Source: Acidobacteriota bacterium
GTDB taxonomy: Bacteria > Acidobacteriota > Terriglobia > Terriglobales > Acidobacteriaceae
Reading direction: 5' to 3'
DNA: 18,000 bases
Assembly: GCA_021799405.1 (NCBI GenBank)
Contig: JAJZAL010000090.1
Span: 1 to 18,000 of the forward strand
A program made the translations under genes and the position numbers. The notes beneath the pieces are model-generated. The model was given only the letters and a program-made list of their open reading frames with translations, did no database searches and had not been told where the DNA came from. The first letter of the stretch is position 1, and each line of letters starts with the position of its first letter. Below, in pieces: positions 1-7,863 of this stretch.

Positions 1-6
1 CGGCAA

Positions 7-34
7 GGCAGGCCACTTTTTGGAGTGACCTGCC
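7..34. terminator. Hairpin after the TonB receptor gene
   Basis: An 11-bp stem (7-17 with 24-34, one G-T pair) with a 6-nt loop begins 9 nt beyond the receptor stop codon on the minus strand. No T-run follows on the minus strand (the flank reads TTGCCG), so it is at best an atypical or Rho-assisted terminator, or a 3'-end stabilising hairpin. Confidence 0.4.
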
Positions 35-43
35 CATGCCCAG

Positions 44-3000
44 CTAGAACGTGAATTGTGCTGTGAGTTGCATAATACGCGGATTCCACAGGGATATCGC
101 GCCATAAGTTGGGTTGTCGAGGGCGCCAAACGAAGTACTCGTGACGGTCGAGTTCGGGAAGAGCTCGCCCGTGTTCGAATGCCAGGTGGATCCCACGTTG
201 AAGATTTCCGCACGAATCAAGAGATTGGTATGGCCGGGCATGTGGGTGGTTTTCCCAAACGCGGCATCCAGATTCGTGAAGAAGGGTGTGGTTTCCGGGC
301 TCTTGTTGGTATTGCCGTAACGACCAAGAGCCGGCGTGGAGTACTCAGAGGTGTCGAACCACTGGTTGAGCGACCGTTTGAAGCCGGGGCTCTTCTGATA
401 GGTTGAGTTGGCCAGGATGCGCCCTGCGTAATAGATGGCCGTCTGATCGGCAGGTTCGCCGCCATAAACCGCGAACGGGAAGCCGCTCGACAACTGGTAG
501 ATGCCGCTGGCAGTCCAGCCCGCAGTCACGGCATTCAGCCAGCCGCGATGGAAGAACTCGGGCACCTGATAAACATAGGTAGCCACAAAGCGGTTGGTCT
601 GGTTCGACGCAGCGAGACCGTATTCCTGGTAAGGATCGTGGGGGTTCTGGATCAGGTTCGGCTCACCGTTGATGAGGTTAATGCCCGAAGTCAGATCCAT
701 GGTCTTCGAGTAGGTGTAGTTAAGGTGATAGGTCATGCCGTGCCACGGACGCTGGATCAACTGCACCTGAAGTCCGTTGTAAGTGGACTGGAACCCGTTG
801 CGGTTTCCATACAGGTAAGGCGGCATATTCGGATATGGTTCGCGCGTGTCAATCGGCTGGAAGTTCGGATCGTTCAAACAATATGCGTTGCTTCCAGTAG
901 CCTGAGAAATATCGGCCAGCGAGTTACAGGTATCGCCTGCCACTCGGGGCAGATATGCTGCGCCAAGAATATCCTGGCTTGGCTGACGGAGACCGTGATC
1001 GCCCACATAGCCCACGTCGAGCATCAGCGTCGGCCGGAGCATGTACTGCGTATCCAGGTTCCACTGTTCGTCGTAGGGAGTGTGGTTGGTAGGCCAGTTG
1101 ACCTGATTGTAGGGGAACAGATAATTCGGAAGGCTGAAGCTCTGGTTGGCCGTAATAGGCGCGTTCCAGAGGTGCCTCATCTGCACCGGAGACTGCGTCT
1201 CGTTCCCGGTGGGGGTGGCATAGGGAGCAGCAGCAAGGTTGTAGAGACTGTCCTTGTCATACTGCGTGCCGTCATAGTAGCGGTTATACGCGCCGTAGAA
1301 GATGCCGAAGCCGCCGCGCACGACGAACTTCTTGCTGAAAGGCGGGCGATAGGCAAAGCCGAAGCGCGGCGCAAAGTCTCTGGTGTCTACGGGGACCAGC
1401 GTTGCGCTGGCGCCGCAGCCCAGGTAATTCGGGTTGCCGCCGCCGGCGAGAATGGGTTTCACGAAGTTGCAGTTGGCCCATACCAGCTGACCGCCGTTAG
1501 CCGTGTTGAAGGCATAACCGCTGTGATCCTTGCTCTTGAAGTTCGGCGGACGCTCCCAGCGAAGGCCGAGGTTGAGAGTCAGATTGCTGGTGACACGATA
1601 GTCATCCTGGAAGTAGAGATTCCAGTTGTTGCCCCAGACATTGAAGTTATCCGTGCCCAATGGCGGCGGGCCCGATTCACTATTCGGGTCGCCGAGCAGA
1701 AAGTCTGCGACCGGGTTGCCCTCATAAGGTGCGCTGGAGCTATAGGCGCCATTCGATGCAAGGCTGTCACCGGCATATGAGGGGACCGCTGCGGTGAATT
1801 CCCCATTGAAAGCGAGATTTCCGGTGCCGCCATAGTTATCCACCTCGGCAAGGTTGATCCTGCGGAAGTCGATGCCGAAGTTCAGCGTCTGCTTGCCGCG
1901 CGTCATGGTGAAGGTATCTCTGCCCTGGTAGATGTTGTCGACATAGGTCGTCGGCTCGCCGCCACCGATGCAGTAGTAGAAAGTGAGGCAGATATTTGGC
2001 AAATCGAAGGTTACAGGGTTGGTGTTGGTGTTCTGGAAGCCTACATTTGCTGAAATATTGGGTCCATAAGCCGTGTTCTGACCACTGAAGAAGTGATCTC
2101 GATCATAACCGAGGACGGCTTCATTGATGGTGTTCTGATTGAAGATGTGGGTCCAGGATGCGCCGATCAGTTTTGGCCGTTCATAGGTCGTATTTCCCTG
2201 GCCGAAGTTAATGCTGGAGCTCGCCTGTGAGAGGTTCCCTATATTTACCGTGAAGATCAGGTGGTCCGACTGGCCGATGTACTGGTCAATACGACCGGTA
2301 CCAATGCCTGTGGTCTTTGTTGTTTTCGTGAGCGCGGAGTAGTTGCTGCAGCCTTCGAGAATGTGCTGTTGTTCTCCGCAGGTTCCGACATTGGGAACAT
2401 CCCAATATTGCAGAACCTTCTGCGCGATAGGATCGATCATGCTGAGCGGAATCTGGTTATTTGGAAACGGCTGGCGAATGATCGGATCATTCGTCGGGCT
2501 CTCGGGCTGATTCGGATTGTAGTTCGGATTGGCGACCGTGGTTTCCGGATTGTAGATGGGAAACGGCCAGGCCCTAAAGTCGCCTTTCAGTTCGGCAGGC
2601 AGCGGAGTAAATACGGTAGACGGACTGTTGGTGGCAGTGTAGAGACCTTCATCGTAGCTCAACATGAAGAAGGTCTTGTTGTGACCGTTATAGACGTGAG
2701 GAATCCAGACAGGCCCGCTGATCATGCCGCCAAACTGATTCTGGTGATACGGAGGACTCAGGGAAGCATGACCTCCGGTCGCCAGATTCTGGGCCTGGAT
2801 GTAAAGGTTGTTCGGCTGCATCCAGTTGGCCTGCAACGTTTCATAGGCCCCGCCATGAAAGCGGTTTGCACCGGATTTGACAGCCACGTTGACCTGGGTC
2901 ACGCCGCCGCCGTACTGGGCGCCGTACATCCCGTTCATCATCTTGAATTCCTGAACAGCCAGCTCGTTCGGGATGTTGATCGGCACGCTGAAGAAGAGAT

Positions 3001-3643
3001 CCGTATCGTCGATGCCGTCCAGAGAATATCCGGTGGACTGGGCCTGGGCGCCGTCGACACTGACTTCGGTGTAGTCGGTGTTCAGACCGTGGTAGGCCCA
3101 GACGCCGCCCGAGCCTCCGGGAGTGATATTCGCACCAATGTCGGTCAGCATCAGGTTGGTGAAGTCGCGGCCTGCAATAGGCAGCTGTTCAATGGTCTTG
3201 CCCTGCAGGACCTGACCGACGGTAGCATCGTCGGTGTGCAGCATCTGCCCCAGAGCCGACACCTTGACGGTGGTGGCCACGCTGCCGACTTTAAGCGTGA
3301 AGTTCTGGCGCAAGGTCTGATTGACTTCCAGAGTGAGATCTGTGGCGATCTGCGAAGAAAATCCAGAAGCTGAAACGCTGACCGAATAGTTTCCCGGATT
3401 GAGGTAAGGAACGACGTAATCACCATCGGCGTTCGTCGTGACGTTATTTACGACGTTGGTGTTTACATCCTTGATCGAGACTTTTGCCCCGGGGATGACG
3501 GCTCCTGTGGGGTCTTCCACATGGCCGACGATGGTGCCTTGAGCGCTTTGTGCGAATGCGAGCTGGCCGCCGAATGCGAGAAAACCAACAGCCGCCAGCA
3601 GGACGAGGTACCGCCAAAACGATTGTTGCCTGATGTGCAACAT
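44..3643 (-). CDS. TonB-dependent receptor, Oar-like, with N-terminal carboxypeptidase-regulatory-like domain
   Basis: Outer-membrane receptor, 1,199 residues from the chosen ATG. Visible parts in order: a Sec signal peptide (MLHIRQQSFWRYLVLL... ending near AFAQS), a carboxypeptidase-regulatory-like beta-sandwich at about residues 33-115 (GTIVGHVEDPTGAVIPGAKV, NADGDYVVPYLNPGNYSVSV), a plug domain at about 125-260 containing the variant motif IEQLPIAGRDFTNLM, then a long beta-barrel with many aromatic Asn/Tyr-rich strands ending in LTAQFTF, whose terminal Phe is typical of outer-membrane barrels. This layout is that of the Oar/CarboxypepD_reg receptors expanded in Acidobacteriota. Its substrate cannot be read from the sequence; lying beside GH92, GH76 and GH125 suggests mannan-derived oligosaccharides. 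An upstream in-frame TTG at 3724 is less likely because it would put 27 charged residues before the signal peptide, and the ATG at 3643 has AGGAGG 6 nt in front. No SusD-like partner is present. Confidence 0.93.
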   Translation of the reverse strand: MLHIRQQSFWRYLVLLAAVGFLAFGGQLAFAQSAQGTIVGHVEDPTGAVIPGAKVSIKDVNTNVVNNVTTNADGDYVVPYLNPGNYSVSVSASGFSSQIATDLTLEVNQTLRQNFTLKVGSVATTVKVSALGQMLHTDDATVGQVLQGKTIEQLPIAGRDFTNLMLTDIGANITPGGSGGVWAYHGLNTDYTEVSVDGAQAQSTGYSLDGIDDTDLFFSVPINIPNELAVQEFKMMNGMYGAQYGGGVTQVNVAVKSGANRFHGGAYETLQANWMQPNNLYIQAQNLATGGHASLSPPYHQNQFGGMISGPVWIPHVYNGHNKTFFMLSYDEGLYTATNSPSTVFTPLPAELKGDFRAWPFPIYNPETTVANPNYNPNQPESPTNDPIIRQPFPNNQIPLSMIDPIAQKVLQYWDVPNVGTCGEQQHILEGCSNYSALTKTTKTTGIGTGRIDQYIGQSDHLIFTVNIGNLSQASSSINFGQGNTTYERPKLIGASWTHIFNQNTINEAVLGYDRDHFFSGQNTAYGPNISANVGFQNTNTNPVTFDLPNICLTFYYCIGGGEPTTYVDNIYQGRDTFTMTRGKQTLNFGIDFRRINLAEVDNYGGTGNLAFNGEFTAAVPSYAGDSLASNGAYSSSAPYEGNPVADFLLGDPNSESGPPPLGTDNFNVWGNNWNLYFQDDYRVTSNLTLNLGLRWERPPNFKSKDHSGYAFNTANGGQLVWANCNFVKPILAGGGNPNYLGCGASATLVPVDTRDFAPRFGFAYRPPFSKKFVVRGGFGIFYGAYNRYYDGTQYDKDSLYNLAAAPYATPTGNETQSPVQMRHLWNAPITANQSFSLPNYLFPYNQVNWPTNHTPYDEQWNLDTQYMLRPTLMLDVGYVGDHGLRQPSQDILGAAYLPRVAGDTCNSLADISQATGSNAYCLNDPNFQPIDTREPYPNMPPYLYGNRNGFQSTYNGLQVQLIQRPWHGMTYHLNYTYSKTMDLTSGINLINGEPNLIQNPHDPYQEYGLAASNQTNRFVATYVYQVPEFFHRGWLNAVTAGWTASGIYQLSSGFPFAVYGGEPADQTAIYYAGRILANSTYQKSPGFKRSLNQWFDTSEYSTPALGRYGNTNKSPETTPFFTNLDAAFGKTTHMPGHTNLLIRAEIFNVGSTWHSNTGELFPNSTVTSTSFGALDNPTYGAISLWNPRIMQLTAQFTF

Positions 3644-3649
3644 TTCCAG

Positions 3650-3655
3650 CCTCCT
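3650..3655 (-). promoter_or_regulatory. Shine-Dalgarno AGGAGG setting the receptor start
   Basis: A full AGGAGG on the minus strand lies 6 nt before the ATG at 3643, which begins the signal peptide. It decides against the upstream in-frame TTG at 3724. Confidence 0.8.
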
Positions 3656-3754
3656 AAGTTCAACTGACCTTACAGCTACATATTTCGCCGGGCCTTTCGA
3701 TGAGGGCTCCGACAGATTTTTCAAGATGGATCAATTTACCGCGTCAACGCTCAA

Positions 3755-3784
3755 ATAATCAATATTCGATCAAAAATAAATCAA
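3755..3784 (-). promoter_or_regulatory. Candidate promoter of the receptor gene
   Basis: On the minus strand TTGATT (3779-3784) and GATTAT (3755-3760) are separated by 18 nt, a reasonable sigma-70-type pair (5/6 and 4/6 matches to TTGACA/TATAAT). This would give a leader of roughly 100 nt before the ATG at 3643. The region is clearly richer in A+T than its surroundings. Prediction by eye only. Confidence 0.4.
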
Positions 3785-3791
3785 TTTGATC
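3768..3791. promoter_or_regulatory. Inverted repeat, possible operator at the receptor promoter
   Basis: GATCAAA (3768-3774) and TTTGATC (3785-3791) form a perfect 7-bp inverted repeat with a 10-nt spacer, about 17 bp centre to centre. It encloses the proposed -35 element. A further ATCAATTT occurs twice as a direct repeat (3730-3737 and 3780-3787). The site is unlike the LacI-type operators at 6735 and 11069, so the receptor may answer to a different regulator. Confidence 0.4.
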
Positions 3792-4065
3792 ATTAACAAT
3801 GAGCTGAGTGAGCAGCTAAACCATCGTGAAATCAGGAATTTAGGTCTTCGGCGATATCCAATTAGGCGCGGATCTTTGTCGATCGGCTATTGCCTCATGT
3901 GGAAAACTTCAGACTCCGCAGGCACCAGTCACGAACACAACGGAGGCAGTTGCCGGAGATGCATTGCGGGAAGTGGATCGGCGCGAAACCTGGTGAGTTG
4001 GCAGGGAGCGACATGGCAAAGGGCGCGGAATGCGGGCACTGGCTGAAGAGCGGCCTCGCGGCAAT
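3792..4065. other. Intergenic stretch without a recognised gene
   Basis: Between the receptor promoter and the GH92 terminator. Short frames exist on both strands (for example 3786-4046 plus and 3895-4083 minus) but none shows a ribosome binding site or a recognisable protein. A small RNA cannot be excluded; nothing positive is seen. Confidence 0.4.
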
Positions 4066-4100
4066 CAAAAGGCGCCTGACCATTTTCGATCAGGCGCCTT
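4066..4100 (-). terminator. Intrinsic terminator of the GH92 gene
   Basis: A perfect 11-bp stem (AAGGCGCCTGA at 4069-4079 with TCAGGCGCCTT at 4090-4100) and a 10-nt loop. Read on the minus strand it begins 36 nt after the GH92 stop and runs into TTTTG, as expected for an intrinsic terminator. It separates GH92 transcription from the receptor gene, implying the two minus-strand genes are separate transcription units. Confidence 0.8.
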
Positions 4101-4136
4101 GATGACAAGCAAGACTGGAGTGGGTTTTGGACTTGA

Positions 4137-6602
4137 TTAGCTCATATTTCTGCCATGCCGGCTGGTCAAAAGTCCTGACGGAGGACGGTCCGCGGGTGCG
4201 GATCCCCACTCCTTGTCGGGATGTTTTCCCATGCGGAACCGGAGTTCCCCGCCGGCGAGAATCTCGTCGTGGGTGATCCAGGAGCGGCTCAGGGGCTTGC
4301 CGTTGAGCTTGACGCTTTGCACGTACATGTTTTCGTCGGAGTTATTCTCGGCCACGATGTGGAAGGTGGTGCGCGCTTCGGGATTGTGAATGGCGGCGCG
4401 ATTGACCAGCGGGCTTCCGAGTATGTAGACGCCGGTGACGGCATTCACCGGATAGAAGCCGAGCGACGCAAAGACAAACCAGCTGGAGGTCTGCCCGCAA
4501 TCATCGTTGCCCGGCACGCCCGCAGGGGTGTTGTTATAGAGGCCGGCGACCTTGCGCACCCACTTCTGGGTTTTCCACGGGGCCCCGGCAAAGGGATAGA
4601 GATAAGGAATGTGATTGCTGGGTTCGTCGCCCTGTGCGTCCTGGCCAACCATGCCGCTGATATCGGGCGGGGAGTTGAGGACGTTGGACGGGGCTGTGAA
4701 AAGCGCATCGAGTTTTGCGATGAAGGCCTCGTCGCCGCCGTAGAGATTGATGAGCCCCTGCACATCCTGCATGACGTTGAAGGTCGCCTGCCAGGCATCG
4801 GACTCGGTGTAGTCGGACCAGATTTCTTCGTCGGGACGGAAGGGCTCGAGCCACTGGCCATCTGCGGTCTTGCCACGCATGAAGCCGGTCCTGGGATCGA
4901 AGATGTTCTTGTAGTTCTGGCCAAGCTTGTAGAACATGGCAGCGTCGTCGTGCTTGCCGAGCAGCTCCGCCATCGCACCCACGCACCAGTAGTCGTAGGA
5001 GAAGTCGAGGGTGCGAGACACCGACTGGTCGCGGCCCTTTGCGGCGACATAGCCGAGCGTGCGGAATTGCTCCTGCAACTCCTTGTTTCCGTTCGCCGTT
5101 GCGCCGACCATGGCGGTATCGCGCATGGCGGCGTAGGCGGCTTCAACGTCGAAATTGCGGAAGCCCCGGGCGTATGCTCCCACAATCATGCCCACAACGT
5201 GGAAGCCGGTCATGGTCCAGGTTTCGTTGCCCCAGAGCGGCCAGACCGGCAATGAGTGCTGGTTGAGCTGCCGGTAGTCGGCCAACAGAGTTTCGATCAC
5301 GTCACGGGTGCGATGCGGCTGCATCAGCATGATGAAGGGGAATTCGCCGCGGTAGATGTCCCAAATGGAGAGCGTGGTGTATTTGGTGAAGCCGGGATTG
5401 GGATAATTCTTGTGGTCCTGGCCACGATAGGCGCCGTCGACATCGTTGAAGGTCGCGGGCGCGACGAGGCCGTGATAGGCGCCAGTCCAGAAGGTCTGAG
5501 TGAGAGCTTCACTGGATAGATCCGCATCGAGCACGGTGAGTGCCCTGCTCCAGGCCTGCTGCGTCTGATCGAGCACGGCGTCGAAGTCCCAGTGAGGGAT
5601 TTCAGTCGCGAGATTCTTGCGAGCACCGTCGACCGTGGTGCCGGAGATTCCGACACGAATGACAAGGGGGGCCTCATGCGCGGACTGCGTAAAGATGGCC
5701 TGAATGTCTTTGCCGGTGATGCGGTCGCCAGGGGATGCGGTTTTTTCGGCGCCATCCACCTTGACCTGAACGGCAGTCACGGGACGCGAGAATTCGATGA
5801 CAAAGAAAACCTGCTTGTCTGCGGCCCAGCCATGGGTGTAGCGGTGCCCGCTGACGCGTGTGGGACTTTCCACGTGAAGAGCGGCGTCGTAGACCTCGCA
5901 TCCGATACCGTGGATCAGGTCGAGCATGACTCCTTGTCGGGTGGAAGCAGGCAAGGCCGGAAAAGAGTAACGGTGCATGCCGCATCGCGTGGTGGCGGTC
6001 AGCTCGGCCCCGACGCCGGGCGTTTGCAAGTGAACCTTGTAGTATCCGGGGCGCGCCTCTTCCTGATCATGGGAAAAGTACGACCAGTAGCCACTTTCCC
6101 TGGGATTCATCACCCATCCGGAATCGGGTCCCAGGGCCTTCATTTGAAATTCCGCCTGTTCGAGCGGGATACCGGTGCTCCAGGTCCAGTTGCGGCCTTC
6201 GACCAGCGGCATCAGCAGGACGTCGCCCAGATCGCTGGCGCCCGTGCCCTGCAGGTGGGTGTGGCTGAAACCCATCACGACATCGTCGCCATAGTGATAG
6301 CCGGAGCAATGATCCCAGCCGGTAATATCCCATCTGCCGTTCCACTTGGGCTCAGGCTTGCCGGTGGTATCGGGGCTCAGCTGCACCATGCCAAACGGAG
6401 CAACCGCGCCCGGGAACATATGTCCATGCCAGCCCGTACCAATGATGGGACGCACATTCTCAAGCAACGTTGCGTGGGAAAGCGTAGCCGGATGCAGCGA
6501 CCTGCGGCTGGCAGGATCGCCGGTAATTGCCCACCCGGGCGTGGATATGGCAGAAGCCGCCGCAGCAGCCGCACACGCTTTGAGAAACTCGCGCCTCTTC
6601 AT
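4137..6602 (-). CDS. GH92 alpha-mannosidase, Tat-exported
   Basis: Exo-acting alpha-mannosidase (GH92 members mostly cut alpha-1,2-, some alpha-1,3- or 1,4-mannosidic bonds with inversion, Ca2+-dependent). 821 residues, normal for the family. It begins MKRREFLKACAAAA, a twin-arginine signal ending near PGWA. The N-terminal beta-sandwich carries the family block GTGWHGHMFPGAVAPFGM (about 55-72) and GFSHTHLQGTGASDLGD (about 111-127). The (alpha/alpha)6 domain has WDIYRGEFP (414-422), WGNETW (457-462), YTESDAWQ (598-605, the Glu in the place of the usual general acid) and GNDDCGQTSSWFVF (698-711, holding the Asp pair usually assigned as base). The linkage cannot be decided from these motifs. An in-frame ATG at 6749 was rejected: AGGAG lies 7 nt before the ATG at 6602, and only that start puts the Tat signal at the N terminus. 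Divergent from GH76, which together with GH125 gives a full mannan-degrading set. Confidence 0.95.
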   Translation of the reverse strand: MKRREFLKACAAAAAASAISTPGWAITGDPASRRSLHPATLSHATLLENVRPIIGTGWHGHMFPGAVAPFGMVQLSPDTTGKPEPKWNGRWDITGWDHCSGYHYGDDVVMGFSHTHLQGTGASDLGDVLLMPLVEGRNWTWSTGIPLEQAEFQMKALGPDSGWVMNPRESGYWSYFSHDQEEARPGYYKVHLQTPGVGAELTATTRCGMHRYSFPALPASTRQGVMLDLIHGIGCEVYDAALHVESPTRVSGHRYTHGWAADKQVFFVIEFSRPVTAVQVKVDGAEKTASPGDRITGKDIQAIFTQSAHEAPLVIRVGISGTTVDGARKNLATEIPHWDFDAVLDQTQQAWSRALTVLDADLSSEALTQTFWTGAYHGLVAPATFNDVDGAYRGQDHKNYPNPGFTKYTTLSIWDIYRGEFPFIMLMQPHRTRDVIETLLADYRQLNQHSLPVWPLWGNETWTMTGFHVVGMIVGAYARGFRNFDVEAAYAAMRDTAMVGATANGNKELQEQFRTLGYVAAKGRDQSVSRTLDFSYDYWCVGAMAELLGKHDDAAMFYKLGQNYKNIFDPRTGFMRGKTADGQWLEPFRPDEEIWSDYTESDAWQATFNVMQDVQGLINLYGGDEAFIAKLDALFTAPSNVLNSPPDISGMVGQDAQGDEPSNHIPYLYPFAGAPWKTQKWVRKVAGLYNNTPAGVPGNDDCGQTSSWFVFASLGFYPVNAVTGVYILGSPLVNRAAIHNPEARTTFHIVAENNSDENMYVQSVKLNGKPLSRSWITHDEILAGGELRFRMGKHPDKEWGSAPADRPPSGLLTSRHGRNMS

Positions 6603-6609
6603 CAACAAT

Positions 6610-6614
6610 CTCCT
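6610..6614 (-). promoter_or_regulatory. Shine-Dalgarno AGGAG setting the GH92 start
   Basis: AGGAG on the minus strand, 7 nt before the ATG at 6602 that begins the Tat signal. It rules against the ATG at 6749, which would add 49 residues and overlap the GH76 start codon on the other strand. Confidence 0.75.
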
Positions 6615-6734
6615 ATTGATTTCCAAAACCCCTGGGGTGTGCTCGAAAGCAAGTTTCGTCTGCCGCCGAGGATAGCCGACTCCCCCGAAACCGACTTCGC
6701 TACTGAAATCGCACAACCTTTGAGTTGCCTGATA

Positions 6735-6748
6735 TGGTAACGGTATCA
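6735..6748. promoter_or_regulatory. LacI-family-type operator between GH92 and GH76
   Basis: TGGTAACGGTATCA fits the common LacI-family operator form TGNTANCGNTANCA at every fixed position. It lies inside a longer imperfect palindrome, TGATATGGTAACGGTATCA (6730-6748), with 7 of 9 symmetric pairs. Its last base is the A of the GH76 ATG, so bound repressor would cover the start of GH76. Read on the minus strand it holds TACCAT, also found in the MFS upstream site, which could be a -10 element for GH92 giving a leader of about 120 nt. The regulator itself is not in the window. Confidence 0.65.
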
Positions 6749-7863
6749 TGCGCTCTGTTGCCAGCCGGTTTTGCGCTCTTTTTTTTGCGGGCCTGTTTTT
6801 CGCATCGACTACGTCCTTTGCCAGGCCGTCGGCCTCGAACTCACTGCCTGCAGCAAGACCTCATCCGCCCTCGCTCGCCGCCGTGCGTCAGGCCGTCGCC
6901 AAACTGCAATCCTGGTACGACCCGAAAACCGGCCTCTGGAAAACAACCGGCTGGTGGAATTCCGCCAATGCGCTGACAGCCCTGATTGACTATTCGCGGG
7001 TGACACGCAGTTCCCGCTATGAGAGCGTCGTTGCGCAAACCTATGCGGTAAATATTCACAGTGGATTTATCAACCAGTACTACGACGATGAAGGCTGGTG
7101 GGCGCTTGCGTGGGTAGATGCTTACGATTTGACCGGTCAACAGCGATACCTGGAGACTGCCGAGCATATTTTTACCAACATGACCGGGGGATGGGATGAC
7201 ACCTGCGGCGGCGGCATCTGGTGGAGCAAGAAGCGCGCATACAAGAACGCGATTGCCAACGAACTCTTTTTGAGCGTCGCAGCCCACCTCTCCAATCGTG
7301 CTTCGACCGGGAGAGAACGCTCAGAGTATGCCTCGTGGGCGAAACGTGAGTGGAACTGGTTCCGGCGCTCGGGCATGATCGAGCACGATCACCTGATCAG
7401 CGACGGGCTGACTTCGGCGTGCAAGGACAATCACAAGACGAAATGGAGCTACAACCAGGGCGTGATTCTGGGAGGGTTGGCCGAGCTTGCCCGGCAGGAT
7501 CACAGCCGCAGGCCGCTTCGGGCAGCGGCTAAAATCGCCAACGCCGCGATCCGGCACCTGACCGGACCGGGCAACATTTTGCACGAACCCTGTGAGCCGG
7601 ACTGCGGAGCGGATGGCAGCCAGTTCAAGGGAATTTTCGTGCGCAACCTGGCTGTGCTGAATCGCTCCACTCCAAGGAAGCGCTATCGCCGATTCATTCT
7701 GCGGAACGCAGACAGCATCCTCGGCTATGATCAGACTCCGGACCACGCTCTGGGGCTGGTGTGGTCCGGTCCGCCGGGCAAGCCCAATGCTTCGACACAA
7801 AGCTCTGCGCTGGATGCTCTGGTAGCAGCGCTGCAAATCAGCAAACAGGAATCTCACCAATGA
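6748..7863 (+). CDS. GH76 endo-alpha-1,6-mannanase, secreted
   Basis: Endo-acting alpha-1,6-mannanase that cuts the backbone of yeast/fungal-type mannan or mycobacterial mannan-like glycans. 371 residues, usual for a single GH76 domain. A Sec signal peptide (MRSVASRFCALFFAGLFFAS, cleavage near SFA) is followed by the (alpha/alpha)6 fold: QSWYDPKTGLWKTTGWWNSANAL (split here as Trp-rich block at about 55-76), the catalytic pair in YYDDEGWWALAWVDAYDLTG (Asp113-Asp114, nucleophile and acid/base in GH76), TCGGGIWWSKKRAYKNAIAN and WSYNQGVILGGLAEL. No other start codon lies between this ATG and the signal core. No clear Shine-Dalgarno precedes it, so initiation may be weak or leaderless; the LacI-type operator overlaps the ATG. 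Its stop overlaps the GH125 start by 4 nt (ATGA), so the two are translationally coupled. Confidence 0.93.
   Translation: MRSVASRFCALFFAGLFFASTTSFARPSASNSLPAARPHPPSLAAVRQAVAKLQSWYDPKTGLWKTTGWWNSANALTALIDYSRVTRSSRYESVVAQTYAVNIHSGFINQYYDDEGWWALAWVDAYDLTGQQRYLETAEHIFTNMTGGWDDTCGGGIWWSKKRAYKNAIANELFLSVAAHLSNRASTGRERSEYASWAKREWNWFRRSGMIEHDHLISDGLTSACKDNHKTKWSYNQGVILGGLAELARQDHSRRPLRAAAKIANAAIRHLTGPGNILHEPCEPDCGADGSQFKGIFVRNLAVLNRSTPRKRYRRFILRNADSILGYDQTPDHALGLVWSGPPGKPNASTQSSALDALVAALQISKQESHQ

Noticed and set aside
548..1780. A 410-codon open frame on the plus strand opposite the receptor gene
   Set aside because: It is antisense to a clear receptor gene, has no recognisable domain or signal, and arises from the base composition of the opposite strand. 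The same applies to 2261-3373, 4221-5255 and 5592-6740.
3786..4046. Short frame on the plus strand between the receptor and GH92 genes, and a minus-strand one at 3895-4083
   Set aside because: They lack a ribosome binding site and resemble no known protein; the first begins within the operator-like palindrome.
6603..6749. Extended GH92 start at the ATG 6749, adding 49 residues
   Set aside because: It would bury the Tat signal, lacks a ribosome binding site, and the ATG at 6602 has AGGAG at proper distance.
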